Under the pieces are notes generated by a model. That model was not told where the DNA came from. It ran no database searches and worked only from the letters and a program-made list of their open reading frames with translations. Both the position numbers and the translations under genes were made by a program. From Acuticoccus sp. I52.16.1 (lineage in GTDB: Bacteria; Pseudomonadota; Alphaproteobacteria; Rhizobiales; Amorphaceae): 64,000 bases of DNA. Below, one piece after another: positions 56,424-64,000 of the stretch; position 1 is the first letter of the stretch, and each line of letters starts with the position of its first letter. Where the stretch lies: positions 806,001 through 870,000 of the forward strand of contig NZ_CP094828.1 in NCBI RefSeq assembly GCF_022865125.1, read 5' to 3'.

Positions 56424-57758
56424 GTGAGTTCAACGACCGCCTCCACCGAACCGAGCCAGATGCTGGGCGACGCCACCCGCGTGAACGCCCACGGCGGCCC
56501 CGTGCGCCCCGCCGAGATCGCCGTCGGCGTCATCATCGGCCGCACGTCCGAGTTCTTCGACTTCTTCGTCTACGCGATCGCCTCGGTGGTCGTGTTCCCG
56601 CGGCTGATCTTCCCGTTCGTCGACCCGGTGAAGGGCACGATCTACTCGTTCGCCCTCTTCGCGCTCGCCTTCATCGCGCGGCCGTTCGGCACGTTGATCT
56701 TCATGTGGGTGGACCGCCACCACGGCCGCGGTGCAAAGCTGATTTCCGCGCTCTTCCTGCTCGGCAGCTCCACCGTGGCGATCGCCTTCCTGCCGGGCTA
56801 CGAGCATATCGGCGTCGCCGCCATCGTCATCCTCGCCATCTGCCGGGTCTGCCAGGGTCTGGCGCTGGGCGGGTCGTGGGACGGGCTCGCCTCGCTCTTG
56901 TCTCTCAACGCGCCGGCCAATCAGCAGGGCTGGTGGGCGATGATCCCGCAGCTCGGCGCGCCGCTGGGGCTGATCGTGGCGAGCGCCCTCTTCGCCTTCT
57001 TCCTCGGCAACCTGCCGGCGGAGGACTTCTTCTCGTGGGGCTGGCGCTATCCCTTCTTCGTCGCCTTCGCGATCAACGTCGTGGCGCTGTTCGCGCGGCT
57101 GCGCATCGTGGTGACGCCGGAATTCGCGCGGCTGTTCAAGAACCGAGAGCTGCAACCGGCACCGATGGTGCGCACGCTGCGCGACGAGGGCGGCATCGTC
57201 GCCATCGGCGCCTTCGTGCCGCTGGCGAGCTTCGCCCTCTTCCACATGGTGACGGTGTTCCCGCTGTCGTGGATTTTCCTCTACACCCGCGAGCACCCGG
57301 CGCAGTTCCTGGTGATCGAGATGATCGGCGCCATGTTCGGCGTCGCCGCGGTGGTCGCCTCCGGCGTCCTGGCGGACCGCTACGGCCGGCGCCGGCTGCT
57401 GGCGGGCTGCGCCTTGGCGATTGCGGTGTTCTCCGGCTTCGCGCCGCAGCTTCTCGACGGCGGCAGCGTCGGCGAGGCCATCTTCATGGTGCTCGGCTTC
57501 ATCCTGCTGGGACTGTCGTTCGGGCAAAGCTCGGGCGCGGTGGCGTCGAGCTTCAGCCAGGCCTACCGCTACACCGGATCGGCGATCACCTCCGACCTCG
57601 CCTGGCTCTTCGGCGCCGGCTTCGCACCGCTGGCGGCGCTGCTGCTGGCCAGCAACTTCGGCCTCATCTCGGCCGGCGCCTACCTGCTGTCGGGCGCTGT
57701 GTGCACGCTGGCGGTCCTGTCGCTGAACCGCCGGCTGGAGCTGAAGGGCCACATCTGA
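56424..57758 (+). CDS. MFS transporter, metabolite:H+ symporter type
   Basis: A 12-helix permease of 444 residues. Features are IGRTSEFFDFFVYAIASVVV, FIARPFGTLIFMWVDRHHGR (the family's loop 2-3 motif), AICRVCQGLALGGSWDGLAS and ADRYGRRRLLAG. This is the branch of citrate, shikimate and proline/betaine carriers; the substrate is not evident. I chose GTG 56424 (VSSTTASTEPSQM); an ATG 12 codons later is also plausible. Divergent from the cyo operon. Confidence 0.88.
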   Translation: MSSTTASTEPSQMLGDATRVNAHGGPVRPAEIAVGVIIGRTSEFFDFFVYAIASVVVFPRLIFPFVDPVKGTIYSFALFALAFIARPFGTLIFMWVDRHHGRGAKLISALFLLGSSTVAIAFLPGYEHIGVAAIVILAICRVCQGLALGGSWDGLASLLSLNAPANQQGWWAMIPQLGAPLGLIVASALFAFFLGNLPAEDFFSWGWRYPFFVAFAINVVALFARLRIVVTPEFARLFKNRELQPAPMVRTLRDEGGIVAIGAFVPLASFALFHMVTVFPLSWIFLYTREHPAQFLVIEMIGAMFGVAAVVASGVLADRYGRRRLLAGCALAIAVFSGFAPQLLDGGSVGEAIFMVLGFILLGLSFGQSSGAVASSFSQAYRYTGSAITSDLAWLFGAGFAPLAALLLASNFGLISAGAYLLSGAVCTLAVLSLNRRLELKGHI

Positions 57759-57801
57759 AGCCCCGCAAGGGCAGGCACCGCGCGGCGCCTGCCCCGCCGC
57801 G

Positions 57802-60246
57802 TCACAAGACGAAGTCGCTGGCGCTCAGCGCGGCGACGGTCATGTTCTCCACGGTCACCGAAACCGGGTCCGGGATCAGGTCCGCATCGTAGTCGACGTT
57901 GTCGACGATGCCGTTGCGGTCGAGGTCCAGCTCGATGACGACGTCGGCGCCGGACTGGGTCAGCTTGAGATCGGCCATCGACATCGCCGCCCCCTTGAAG
58001 GCGCGGAACGAGGCGAGGTGGATCTTGTCGCCACCGGCCAGCGAAACGATGGTGTCGTGGCCGAAGTCGCCGGAGAAGATGTAGGTGTCGGCGTGGCCGC
58101 CGCCGTCCAGGGTATCGTTGCCGATCTCACCGTAGATCTTGTCCTCACCCGCCCCGCCGCGAATGCTGTCCGCCCCGGCACCGCCGTAGAGGACGTCGAC
58201 GTCGGCGCCACCGTCGAGGGTGTCGGCCCCGTCTCCGCCGATGACGTAGTCGCGCCCCTCTTCGCCCAGCATGGAATCGTCACCGGCGCCGCCGTCGAGC
58301 TGGTCGTTGTCGCGCCCGCCCAGCAGCGTGTCGTTGCCGGCGCCGCCGTAGAGGCGGTCGGCGTGGGCGCCGCCGTCGAGGCTGTCGTTGCCGGCATCGC
58401 CGTAGAGGGTGTCGTCGTAGTTGCCGCCCAGGAGGACGTCGGCATCGTCGCCGCCCTCCAGACGGTCCGAGCCGGCGCCGCCGTCCAGCGTGTCGAGCCC
58501 GCCTTCGCCGTAGAGACGGTCGTTCTTCTGGTCGCCGGTCAGGCTGTCGTCGCCGGTGCCGCCGTAGAGCGTGTCCGCCCCGGTATAGCCGACCACCGTG
58601 TCGTTGCCGCCCATGCCGAAGGCGCGGTCGTTGCCGGCGCCGGTGTTGATCAGCTCGTCGTCGCCGGTGCCGGTGAGATAGTCGGAGCGGCGTCCGCCGG
58701 TGATGGTGGTCACGACCGGCGCCGGAGGCGGCGCAGGCGGGTTGGCCCCCACCCCCGCCGTCAGATCGACGCTGCCGCCGCCGTTCGCCGTCCACACCAT
58801 GGAACCGAAGCCGCCGCCGCCTCCCTGCGCCGTCGCGTAGCCTTCGATCAGGATCGTGCCGCTCTGCTGGGTCGGACCGGACCCGCCGGAGACGGTGATC
58901 AGGAGATCGTCGTTGTTGCCGGTGAGGGCGTAGGTGATCATCGCCTCGGTCACGAACGCGCCGAAGCTGATGACGTTGGCGGTCTCGCCGGCATCCGCGC
59001 CGGCCCCGGCGATGGTGTCGTTGCCGAAGATCCCCTCGAAGAGGAAGGTGTCGGCGCCGGAGCCGCCGTCGAGCGCGTCGTCGCCGGCGTCGCCGCGCAC
59101 GGTGTCGTCGTCGGCGCCCCCGGCGATGGAATCGCCGCCCGCCCCGCCGTCGATCGAGTCGGTCCCGGCGCCGCCGGCCACCGTGTCGGCCCCCGCGCCA
59201 GCGGCCATGACGTCCGCCCCGCCCAGGCCGTCGAGATCGTTGGCGGCGTCGTTGCCGGTCAGCGTGTCGGCGAGGTTGCCGCCGGTGGCGTTCTCGATGA
59301 CGACCATGTTGGCGATGGTGAAGCCGCCGTGAATGCCGGCCGCATAGGAGATGAAGCCGCCGCCGCCGACTTCGTCGCCCAGCGTCGCGGCGCGCAGGTC
59401 GATGGTGTTGGTCGCCGCCGCCTGGCCGACGATCTCGTCCGTGCCGCCCGCGTCCCAGATGCACTCGTAGTAGGTGCCGGCGGCGTTGCTGCCGGCGAGG
59501 GTATAGGTGTCGTTGCCGGTCGCGGTGGACGTGTTGGCGCCGTACATCTCCTGCAGGGCGGCGATGTCGAGCGCCATCGGCGTGCCCTGCCAGCCGTAGG
59601 CGGCCGCGCCGGGGCTGCCGTGCGGCGCCGTCGCCCAGCCGTCGTTGTAGGACATCATCGTGTAGACGCCCTGGTTCATGTCGTAGTCGCCATAGTCGTT
59701 GAACGGGCCCGAGACGTTGGGGAACACCGTCGACGAGCCGCTGGCGTCGTGGGGGTGGGACAGGCCGAGCGCGTGCCCCAGCTCGTGGATGAAGGTGATG
59801 TAGTCGTACCCGCCGACGTTCACCGCCGGCCCGACGTAGGCGTCCTGGTTGACGGCGATGACGCTCTGATAATCGCCGTAGGTGGCGCTGTAGGCGCCGC
59901 CGGGGAAGTTGGCCCAGCCCAGAGCGCCCTGCCCGTCCGCATTGTCGACCGCGGCCCAGATGATGTCCGCGTTCGCCTGGCTGCCGACGCTGGTGAAGCT
60001 CACGTCGCAGACGGCAGCGATCATCGCCATCGCCTCGTTCATCGCGTCGATCTCCGGCTGGGCGATCGAGGCGCGCGCGGTGACACTCTGGCCGCCGTGG
60101 GTGAGCGTCTCGTCACCGCTGGTGCCGGCGATATAGACGCTGATGTCGGTGTTGGCGCCGGAGGTCCATTCGGCTCCCGAGAGGAGCCCGCCCAGCCACG
60201 TATTGGCCGACCCCGCGTTGTTGGTCGGCGTTGCTGTTCCAGCCAT
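57802..60246 (-). CDS. Serralysin-like RTX metalloprotease (M10)
   Basis: A predicted type I-secreted zinc protease of 814 residues. There is no N-terminal signal peptide. The catalytic domain has the zinc site HELGHALGLSHP (H154, H158, H164) and a Met-turn (YTMMSYND near residue 200). Two blocks of glycine-aspartate nonapeptides (GGAGxDxxxG type) at about residues 330-400 and 525-730 should form calcium-binding parallel beta rolls. The C-terminus ends in a hydrophobic DFVL preceded by Ser/Asp, as type I substrates do. No ABC/HlyD/TolC export genes are in the window. Confidence 0.9.
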   Translation of the reverse strand: MAGTATPTNNAGSANTWLGGLLSGAEWTSGANTDISVYIAGTSGDETLTHGGQSVTARASIAQPEIDAMNEAMAMIAAVCDVSFTSVGSQANADIIWAAVDNADGQGALGWANFPGGAYSATYGDYQSVIAVNQDAYVGPAVNVGGYDYITFIHELGHALGLSHPHDASGSSTVFPNVSGPFNDYGDYDMNQGVYTMMSYNDGWATAPHGSPGAAAYGWQGTPMALDIAALQEMYGANTSTATGNDTYTLAGSNAAGTYYECIWDAGGTDEIVGQAAATNTIDLRAATLGDEVGGGGFISYAAGIHGGFTIANMVVIENATGGNLADTLTGNDAANDLDGLGGADVMAAGAGADTVAGGAGTDSIDGGAGGDSIAGGADDDTVRGDAGDDALDGGSGADTFLFEGIFGNDTIAGAGADAGETANVISFGAFVTEAMITYALTGNNDDLLITVSGGSGPTQQSGTILIEGYATAQGGGGGFGSMVWTANGGGSVDLTAGVGANPPAPPPAPVVTTITGGRRSDYLTGTGDDELINTGAGNDRAFGMGGNDTVVGYTGADTLYGGTGDDSLTGDQKNDRLYGEGGLDTLDGGAGSDRLEGGDDADVLLGGNYDDTLYGDAGNDSLDGGAHADRLYGGAGNDTLLGGRDNDQLDGGAGDDSMLGEEGRDYVIGGDGADTLDGGADVDVLYGGAGADSIRGGAGEDKIYGEIGNDTLDGGGHADTYIFSGDFGHDTIVSLAGGDKIHLASFRAFKGAAMSMADLKLTQSGADVVIELDLDRNGIVDNVDYDADLIPDPVSVTVENMTVAALSASDFVL

Positions 60247-60456
60247 GATCTACTCGCTACACACACAGATACGATTCTGGGTGGCGCGACCGCGATCACC
60301 CGGCGTGCGCAGTCCGCGCAGCACGCCAGGCCAGCATCGCCGAACAAGCCGCCCCCAGGCTGGGTGCCCGAGCACGATCGTGCCGGGGGCGACGACATGC
60401 GGCGCGCTGGCGCACGACCGGCACCAGCGCGAAGATTATTGTCGCGCCGTCAACGT

Positions 60457-60497
60457 TTGAGTGTATTCAAGTACATAGAATATTTTTGTTGTCGACA
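60457..60497 (+). promoter_or_regulatory. Promoter of the FCD regulator with overlapping TTGTCGACA operator
   Basis: TTGAGT (60457-60462), 17 bases, then ATATTT (60480-60485) gives a plausible promoter in an A/T-rich stretch. The 9-mer TTGTCGACA (60489-60497) covers the expected start of transcription and ends 11 bases before the regulator's ATG, so binding there should repress the gene. The same 9-mer recurs before the two neighbouring plus-strand genes. Confidence 0.55.
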
Positions 60498-60508
60498 GAG
60501 GAAGTCGC

Positions 60509-61216
60509 ATGGCCCTGCCCCCGAAGGCGGAGAAGACCCACGAGCGCAAGCGCGGGTCGGGCGCCCAGTATGTCTACGACGTTCTGCGCAACGAGATCCT
60601 CGACCTGACCCTGGCGCCTGGCCGGCCGATCGACGAGATCCAGCTGTCCGAGCGGCTCGAGATGTCACGCACGCCGATTCGCGAGGCGCTGGTGCGGCTC
60701 GCCGGCGAGGGGCTGGTGACGACCTTGCCGAACCGCTCCACCGTGGTCACCACCATCGATTTCCTCAACCTGCACACCTTCTTCGACGCGATGACGCTGA
60801 TGTACCGCGTCACGACGCGCCTCGCCGCCGAGGACCATCGCAAGACCGACCTCGAGGCGATCCGCGCGCGGCAGGTGGAATTCGCCGCGGCGGTCTCGGC
60901 GCAGGACGCGCTGGCGATGATCGCCACCAACCGCGAGTTTCACGCCGCGATCGCCGTCGCCGGGCGCAACCAATACTACGAGGCGCTCTGCCTGCGCCTC
61001 CTCGATGAGGGGCGGCGCCTGCTGCGGCTCTATTATTCCTCGTTCGACGACCGCCTGCCGCAGGAATACGTCGCCGAGCACGAGGACATGATCGCCGCCA
61101 TCGAAGCGCGCGACGTGCCGCGGGCCGACGCGCTGGCGAGCGCCCATGCCGACCAGATCGTGAACCAGATCCGCGCCATGATCTCACGCGACAGGCGGCA
61201 GAAAATCGCGCTCTGA
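60509..61216 (+). CDS. GntR-family regulator, FCD domain; probable regulator of the hydroxyproline genes
   Basis: A DNA-binding repressor or activator of 235 residues. The winged helix is at about residues 20-85 (QYVYDVLRNEILDLTLAPGR, then LSERLEMSRTPIREALVRL). The C-terminal FCD helical domain has candidate metal ligands in NREFHAAIAVAGRN, EHEDMIAAIE and ALASAHADQI. ATG 60509 follows GAGGA. Related GntR regulators control hydroxyproline use in rhizobia (HypR in Sinorhizobium), which matches the next genes. Confidence 0.85.
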   Translation: MALPPKAEKTHERKRGSGAQYVYDVLRNEILDLTLAPGRPIDEIQLSERLEMSRTPIREALVRLAGEGLVTTLPNRSTVVTTIDFLNLHTFFDAMTLMYRVTTRLAAEDHRKTDLEAIRARQVEFAAAVSAQDALAMIATNREFHAAIAVAGRNQYYEALCLRLLDEGRRLLRLYYSSFDDRLPQEYVAEHEDMIAAIEARDVPRADALASAHADQIVNQIRAMISRDRRQKIAL

Positions 61217-61277
61217 GGCCGCCGGGCGCGCCCGGCCGCCGGCACGGACCAGGCATCGCGCGAAAGCTGCACGAACT

Positions 61278-61286
61278 TTGTCGACA
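61278..61286 (+). promoter_or_regulatory. TTGTCGACA operator before the deaminase gene
   Basis: The 9-mer lies 94 bases before the deaminase ATG. Its TTGTCG could serve as a -35 element with GCTATG 17 bases on, so a bound regulator would occlude the promoter. Confidence 0.55.
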
Positions 61287-61379
61287 CAGAAAATACAAAT
61301 GCTATGGTCGCCCCCGGTCCCATCGCAGGATTGGCTGCGCCCGCCACCGTGGCGGGACTTCGCTCTGGAGGTGAACAGG

Positions 61380-62354
61380 ATGACGACCAGCATTTTCGAG
61401 GGCTGCATCCCCGCGCTGATGACGCCGGCCAAGGCCGACCGAAGCCCCGACTTCGACGCGCTGGTGCGCAAGGGCCGCCAGATGATCGAGGCGGGCATGC
61501 GCGCCGTGGTCTATTGCGGCTCGATGGGCGACTGGCCGCTCCTGACAGACGCGCAGCGCATGGAGGGCGTGGCGCGCCTGGCCGAGGCGGGCGTGCCGGT
61601 CGTCGTCGGTACCGGGGCGATCAACACCGCGTCCGCCGTGGCGCTCGCCGCGCATGCGCAGAAGGTCGGCGCCAAGGGGCTGATGGTGATCCCGCGGGTC
61701 CTGTCGCGCGGCACGTCGGCGACGGCGCAGCGGGCGCACTTCAAGGCGGTTCTGTCGGCCGCGCCGGACCTGCCGGCGGTCATCTACAACAGCCCCTATT
61801 ACGGCTTCGCGACGCGCGCCGACCTCTTCTTCGCGCTGCGGGCCGAGCACCCGAACCTCGTCGGCTTCAAGGAGTTCGGCGGGGCGAAGGACCTGCGCTA
61901 TGCCGCCGAGGAGATCACCAGCGGCGCGGACGACGTGATGCTGCTGGTCGGCGTCGACACCAACGTCTTCCACGGCTTCGTCAACTGCGGCGCGGTCGGC
62001 GCGATCACCGGTATCGGCAACGTGCTGCCGGCCGAGGTGCTACAGCTCGTGGCCCTGTCCAAGGCCGCCGCCGCGGGTGACGCGACGGCGCGGCGCCAGG
62101 CGCTGGAGCTGGACGCGGCCCTCAACGTCCTGTCCTCGTTCGACGAAGGCCCGGACCTCGTCCTCTACTACAAGTACCTGATGGTGCTGACGGGCGAGGC
62201 CGAGTACACCTTGCACTTCATCGAGACGGACGCCCTGTCCGACAGTCAGCGCCGCTACGCGCAGACGCAGTTCGCTCTCTTCCAGAGCTGGTACGCCGAA
62301 TGGTCCGCCAAGGAGTTCGGCACGGTGGCGGAGAATGCGGCGGCGGCGGCCTGA
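61380..62354 (+). CDS. DapA-family enzyme, probable 1-pyrroline-4-hydroxy-2-carboxylate deaminase
   Basis: A Schiff-base TIM-barrel enzyme of 324 residues; the likely reaction converts pyrroline-4-hydroxy-2-carboxylate to 2-oxoglutarate semialdehyde plus ammonia in hydroxyproline breakdown. The catalytic Lys is K164 (VGFKEFGG) and the Tyr is Y136 (VIYNSPYYGFATR). The segments CGSMGDWPLLTDAQRMEG and SSFDEGPDLVLYYKYLMVL match my recollection of the Pseudomonas hydroxyproline deaminase and differ from true DapA. ATG 61380 follows GGAGG. The neighbouring reductase supports the assignment. Confidence 0.8.
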   Translation: MTTSIFEGCIPALMTPAKADRSPDFDALVRKGRQMIEAGMRAVVYCGSMGDWPLLTDAQRMEGVARLAEAGVPVVVGTGAINTASAVALAAHAQKVGAKGLMVIPRVLSRGTSATAQRAHFKAVLSAAPDLPAVIYNSPYYGFATRADLFFALRAEHPNLVGFKEFGGAKDLRYAAEEITSGADDVMLLVGVDTNVFHGFVNCGAVGAITGIGNVLPAEVLQLVALSKAAAAGDATARRQALELDAALNVLSSFDEGPDLVLYYKYLMVLTGEAEYTLHFIETDALSDSQRRYAQTQFALFQSWYAEWSAKEFGTVAENAAAAA

Positions 62355-62465
62355 GCGGCCGCCGACCCGCCTCGATCGACCCGGCCCCGCGGCAGGCCGA
62401 CAGCGCCGCGGGCCCCTGGTTGGCGCGGCCGGACGCCCCGCTACCCGCCCGTCCGGCACGTCACG

Positions 62466-63533
62466 TCACGCGACGGCGTCGAGCCCGTTGTCGCGCAGCC
62501 GCTGCAACTCCGTCAGTTCGGCCTCGGTCAGGGTGATCCCCTCGGCCAGCGCCTGCGCCCGCGCCGCGTAGCGACGCTGCGACGGCAGCCGCGCGCCCTG
62601 GCCGGCGATCGCCTCCAGCATGGTCTCCGCGTCGGCGAGCGGGTCGCGCCCCCGCCCGGCGGCGAAGCGGGCCGGGTCGAACGCGAGGATCAGCTCGCCG
62701 TGGCGCGGGGCGAGCGCGCGGCCGCCGAGTGCCGCCATCGCCTCCGGGCTCATCATGTCGCCGATCATCGCACCCGCCAGAAGCTCGATCATCGTCGAGA
62801 TCGCGGAGCCTTTGTGGCCGCCGAAGGGGAGGAGCGCGCCGGCGAGCGCCTCGCTGGGCGAGGTCGTGGGATTGCCGGCGACGTCGATCGCCCAGCCTTC
62901 GGGCAGCGGGGTGCCGGCGCGCGCGTGCAGCTCCACCTCGCCGCGCGCGGCGACGCTGGTGGCGAAGTCGAACACGTATGGGATGCCGCCCGGCCGCGGC
63001 CAGCCGAAGGCGAAGGGGTTGGTGCCGAAGAGCGGCGTGCGACCGCCCGCCGGGGCGACAGTGGCGTAGCTGGGGCACATCGCGATCGCGGCGAGCCCCT
63101 CGCCGGTCAACGCCTCGACCTCCGGCCACAGCGCCGAGAAGTGGACACAATCGTTGATCGCGAGGGCGGCGAAGCCCAGCGCGCGGGCGCGCTCGGCCAA
63201 AACCGGAGCGCCCAGCTCGAACGCGGCGTTGGCGAAGCCTCCCGCCGCCGTGACCCGCACGACCGCCCCTTCGGTGTCCACCACCTGCGGAACCGCGGCA
63301 GGGTCGACCTTGCCGGCCTTCACGGTCGAGAGGCAGCCGGCAATGCGATAGACGCCGTGCGATTTGCAGTTGTCGCGCTCGCCGGCGGCGATGACGCGGG
63401 TGATCGGCCCGGCCTGCGCCGGCGTGAAACCGGCACGCAGGAAGATCGCCTCGATGAGGCGCGTCAGGTCGTCGAACGAGATGGGAGATTTCAGCAAACC
63501 GGGCATCCTCGTGGGTTCGGGCGGGGCCGTCAT
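62466..63533 (-). CDS. Malate/lactate dehydrogenase-2 family, probable pyrroline-2-carboxylate reductase
   Basis: An NAD(P)H-dependent imine reductase of 355 residues, of the type that reduces pyrroline-2-carboxylate (from trans-3-hydroxyproline or D-proline) to L-proline. Family motifs are SHGVYRIAGCLSTV with the catalytic His, INDCVHFSALWPEVE, PLFGTNPFAFGWP and LLPFGGHKGSAISTM. It resembles DpkA/LhpI more than malate dehydrogenase. The start ATG 63533 (MTAPPEPTRMPGLL) is chosen by similarity to that family; no clear ribosome-binding site is seen, and ATG 63506 is possible. Convergent with the deaminase gene. Confidence 0.8.
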   Translation of the reverse strand: MTAPPEPTRMPGLLKSPISFDDLTRLIEAIFLRAGFTPAQAGPITRVIAAGERDNCKSHGVYRIAGCLSTVKAGKVDPAAVPQVVDTEGAVVRVTAAGGFANAAFELGAPVLAERARALGFAALAINDCVHFSALWPEVEALTGEGLAAIAMCPSYATVAPAGGRTPLFGTNPFAFGWPRPGGIPYVFDFATSVAARGEVELHARAGTPLPEGWAIDVAGNPTTSPSEALAGALLPFGGHKGSAISTMIELLAGAMIGDMMSPEAMAALGGRALAPRHGELILAFDPARFAAGRGRDPLADAETMLEAIAGQGARLPSQRRYAARAQALAEGITLTEAELTELQRLRDNGLDAVA

Positions 63534-63630
63534 GGTGCGGCGGCGGCCCCCGCCGGGACCGCAGCGGCGGATGGGGTGCGGCACCGACGGGTGGCCGCGC
63601 GGACCTGGCGGCGGTCGCACGGGCCGCGAG

Positions 63631-63653
63631 CTTGCATTCATAGTGTATGCAAG
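63631..63653. promoter_or_regulatory. Inverted repeat CTTGCAT-N9-ATGCAAG
   Basis: Perfect 7-base arms with a 9-base spacer, 98 bases before the reductase ATG. Different from TTGTCGACA, so it may be the site of a second regulator acting on the reductase. Confidence 0.45.
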
Positions 63654-63826
63654 ATGCCGCCGAAACAAGCGTCCAACACTGTCGACCGGCTGCATGGTTC
63701 AACGGAGCGAAACCTGCTCACGGCTTAGGCACGGGTGCGCATCGCAAATCGACGATTGCCGAATTTCGTGATGCATTTCATGGCTTTAGATATAGCGCCG
63801 GCACTGCGTATTGTGTTGTATTATTT

Positions 63827-63835
63827 TTGTCGACA
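63827..63835 (+). promoter_or_regulatory. TTGTCGACA operator before the periplasmic protein gene
   Basis: Here the 9-mer is part of a longer symmetric element, TTTGTCG-ACA-CGACAAA (63826-63842), 75 bases before the ATG, in an A/T-rich promoter-like stretch. TTGTCG could be the -35 box with TGTGTA 17 bases downstream. Confidence 0.55.
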
Positions 63836-63916
63836 CGACAAATCAGTTCTGTGTACCGTGGAACACGCACATCGCGGCCGCGATCGGCTGCGGGGCATCC
63901 ATCAGAGGAGTGAAGC

Positions 63917-64000
63917 ATGCCCAGTTCCTTCAAGCGTCTGGCGCTGGCCGGCGCGATGTCTCTCGTCGCGGCCGGTGCCTCGGCCCAAGAGGTCACCTGG
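63917..64000 (+). CDS. Periplasmic protein, probably a transporter binding protein (5' end only)
   Basis: Only the first 28 codons are in the window: MPSSFKRLALAGAMSLVAAG, then ASAQEVTW. This is a clear signal peptide cleaved after ASA. ATG 63917 follows AGAGGAG at good spacing. Position beside catabolic genes and a shared operator suggest a solute-binding protein for hydroxyproline or proline betaines (ABC or TRAP); the family cannot be read from what is present. Confidence 0.7.
   Translation, partial: MPSSFKRLALAGAMSLVAAGASAQEVTW

Larger units (their letters stand above)
63534..63916. other. 383-base divergent regulatory region
   Basis: No gene seen. It separates the reductase from the binding-protein gene. 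The left part is G/C-rich; from 63620 on it becomes markedly A/T-richer, with an inverted repeat at 63631-63653 and the TTGTCGACA element at 63827-63835. Confidence 0.5.

Noticed and set aside
57802-59300. Regular repeats that could look like a CRISPR or satellite array
   Set aside because: The periodicity is the 27-base DNA echo of RTX nonapeptides in the protease gene and the repeats vary at the codon level.

Overview
The window is chromosomal DNA of very high GC content with G/C-ended codons throughout. It most likely comes from an alphaproteobacterium, probably of the order Hyphomicrobiales (Rhizobiales). The grounds are a RegB/RegA redox pair beside a cyoABCD quinol oxidase, an HWE/HisKA_2-type kinase with a single-domain receiver behind an EcfG-like promoter, a fused indolepyruvate oxidoreductase of about 1,150 residues, and several TRAP/ABC uptake operons. 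Family assignments come from reading motifs and recalling family members; no database search was run. I saw no integrase, transposase, phage gene, rRNA or CRISPR array.

Left end (1-7.8 kb, minus strand): the conserved block tRNA-Trp - secE - nusG - rplK - rplA - rplJ - rplL - rpoB, with rpoB cut by the left edge. Between rplA and rplJ lies an unusually long spacer holding a two-helix membrane ORF and a short one-helix ORF, followed by a kink-turn-like L10 leader.

7.9-16.8 kb: a metallophosphatase; a TRAP operon (binding protein, DctQ, DctM) translationally coupled to an amidase; tRNA-Gly; an ABC exporter; and a secreted M15-type peptidase. 16.9-24.3 kb: the indolepyruvate oxidoreductase fusion, then an OmpR/EnvZ-type two-component pair divergent from a secreted EF-hand protein that is followed, 265 bases on, by the best intrinsic terminator in the window.

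24.3-32.2 kb: a six-gene minus-strand operon for a branched-chain-amino-acid-type ABC importer ending in an exported cyclase-family hydrolase. A HutC-type GntR regulator is divergent from it and an HMG-CoA-lyase-like aldolase converges on the regulator. 32.2-40.8 kb: signalling genes (MHYT-GGDEF-EAL, HspQ, a CheB-CheR-PAS-GAF-kinase hybrid and a receiver). 40.9-48.4 kb: a class IV aminotransferase coupled to an AlaE-type alanine exporter; an APH-like kinase with an SDR; then a sugar cluster (FucU-like mutarotase, lactonase-like amidohydrolase, RbsA/RbsC-type ABC importer with no binding protein here).

48.4-60.2 kb: ChaC cyclotransferase; then, read on the minus strand, cyoABCD - SURF1 - regB - regA, divergent from an MFS transporter; and a serralysin-like RTX metalloprotease. 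Right end (60.5-64 kb): a GntR/FCD regulator, a probable pyrroline-4-hydroxy-2-carboxylate deaminase, a pyrroline-2-carboxylate-type reductase and the start of a periplasmic protein. This looks like part of a 4-hydroxyproline catabolic island. Three of its promoters share the 9-mer TTGTCGACA, which I propose as the operator of the local regulator.
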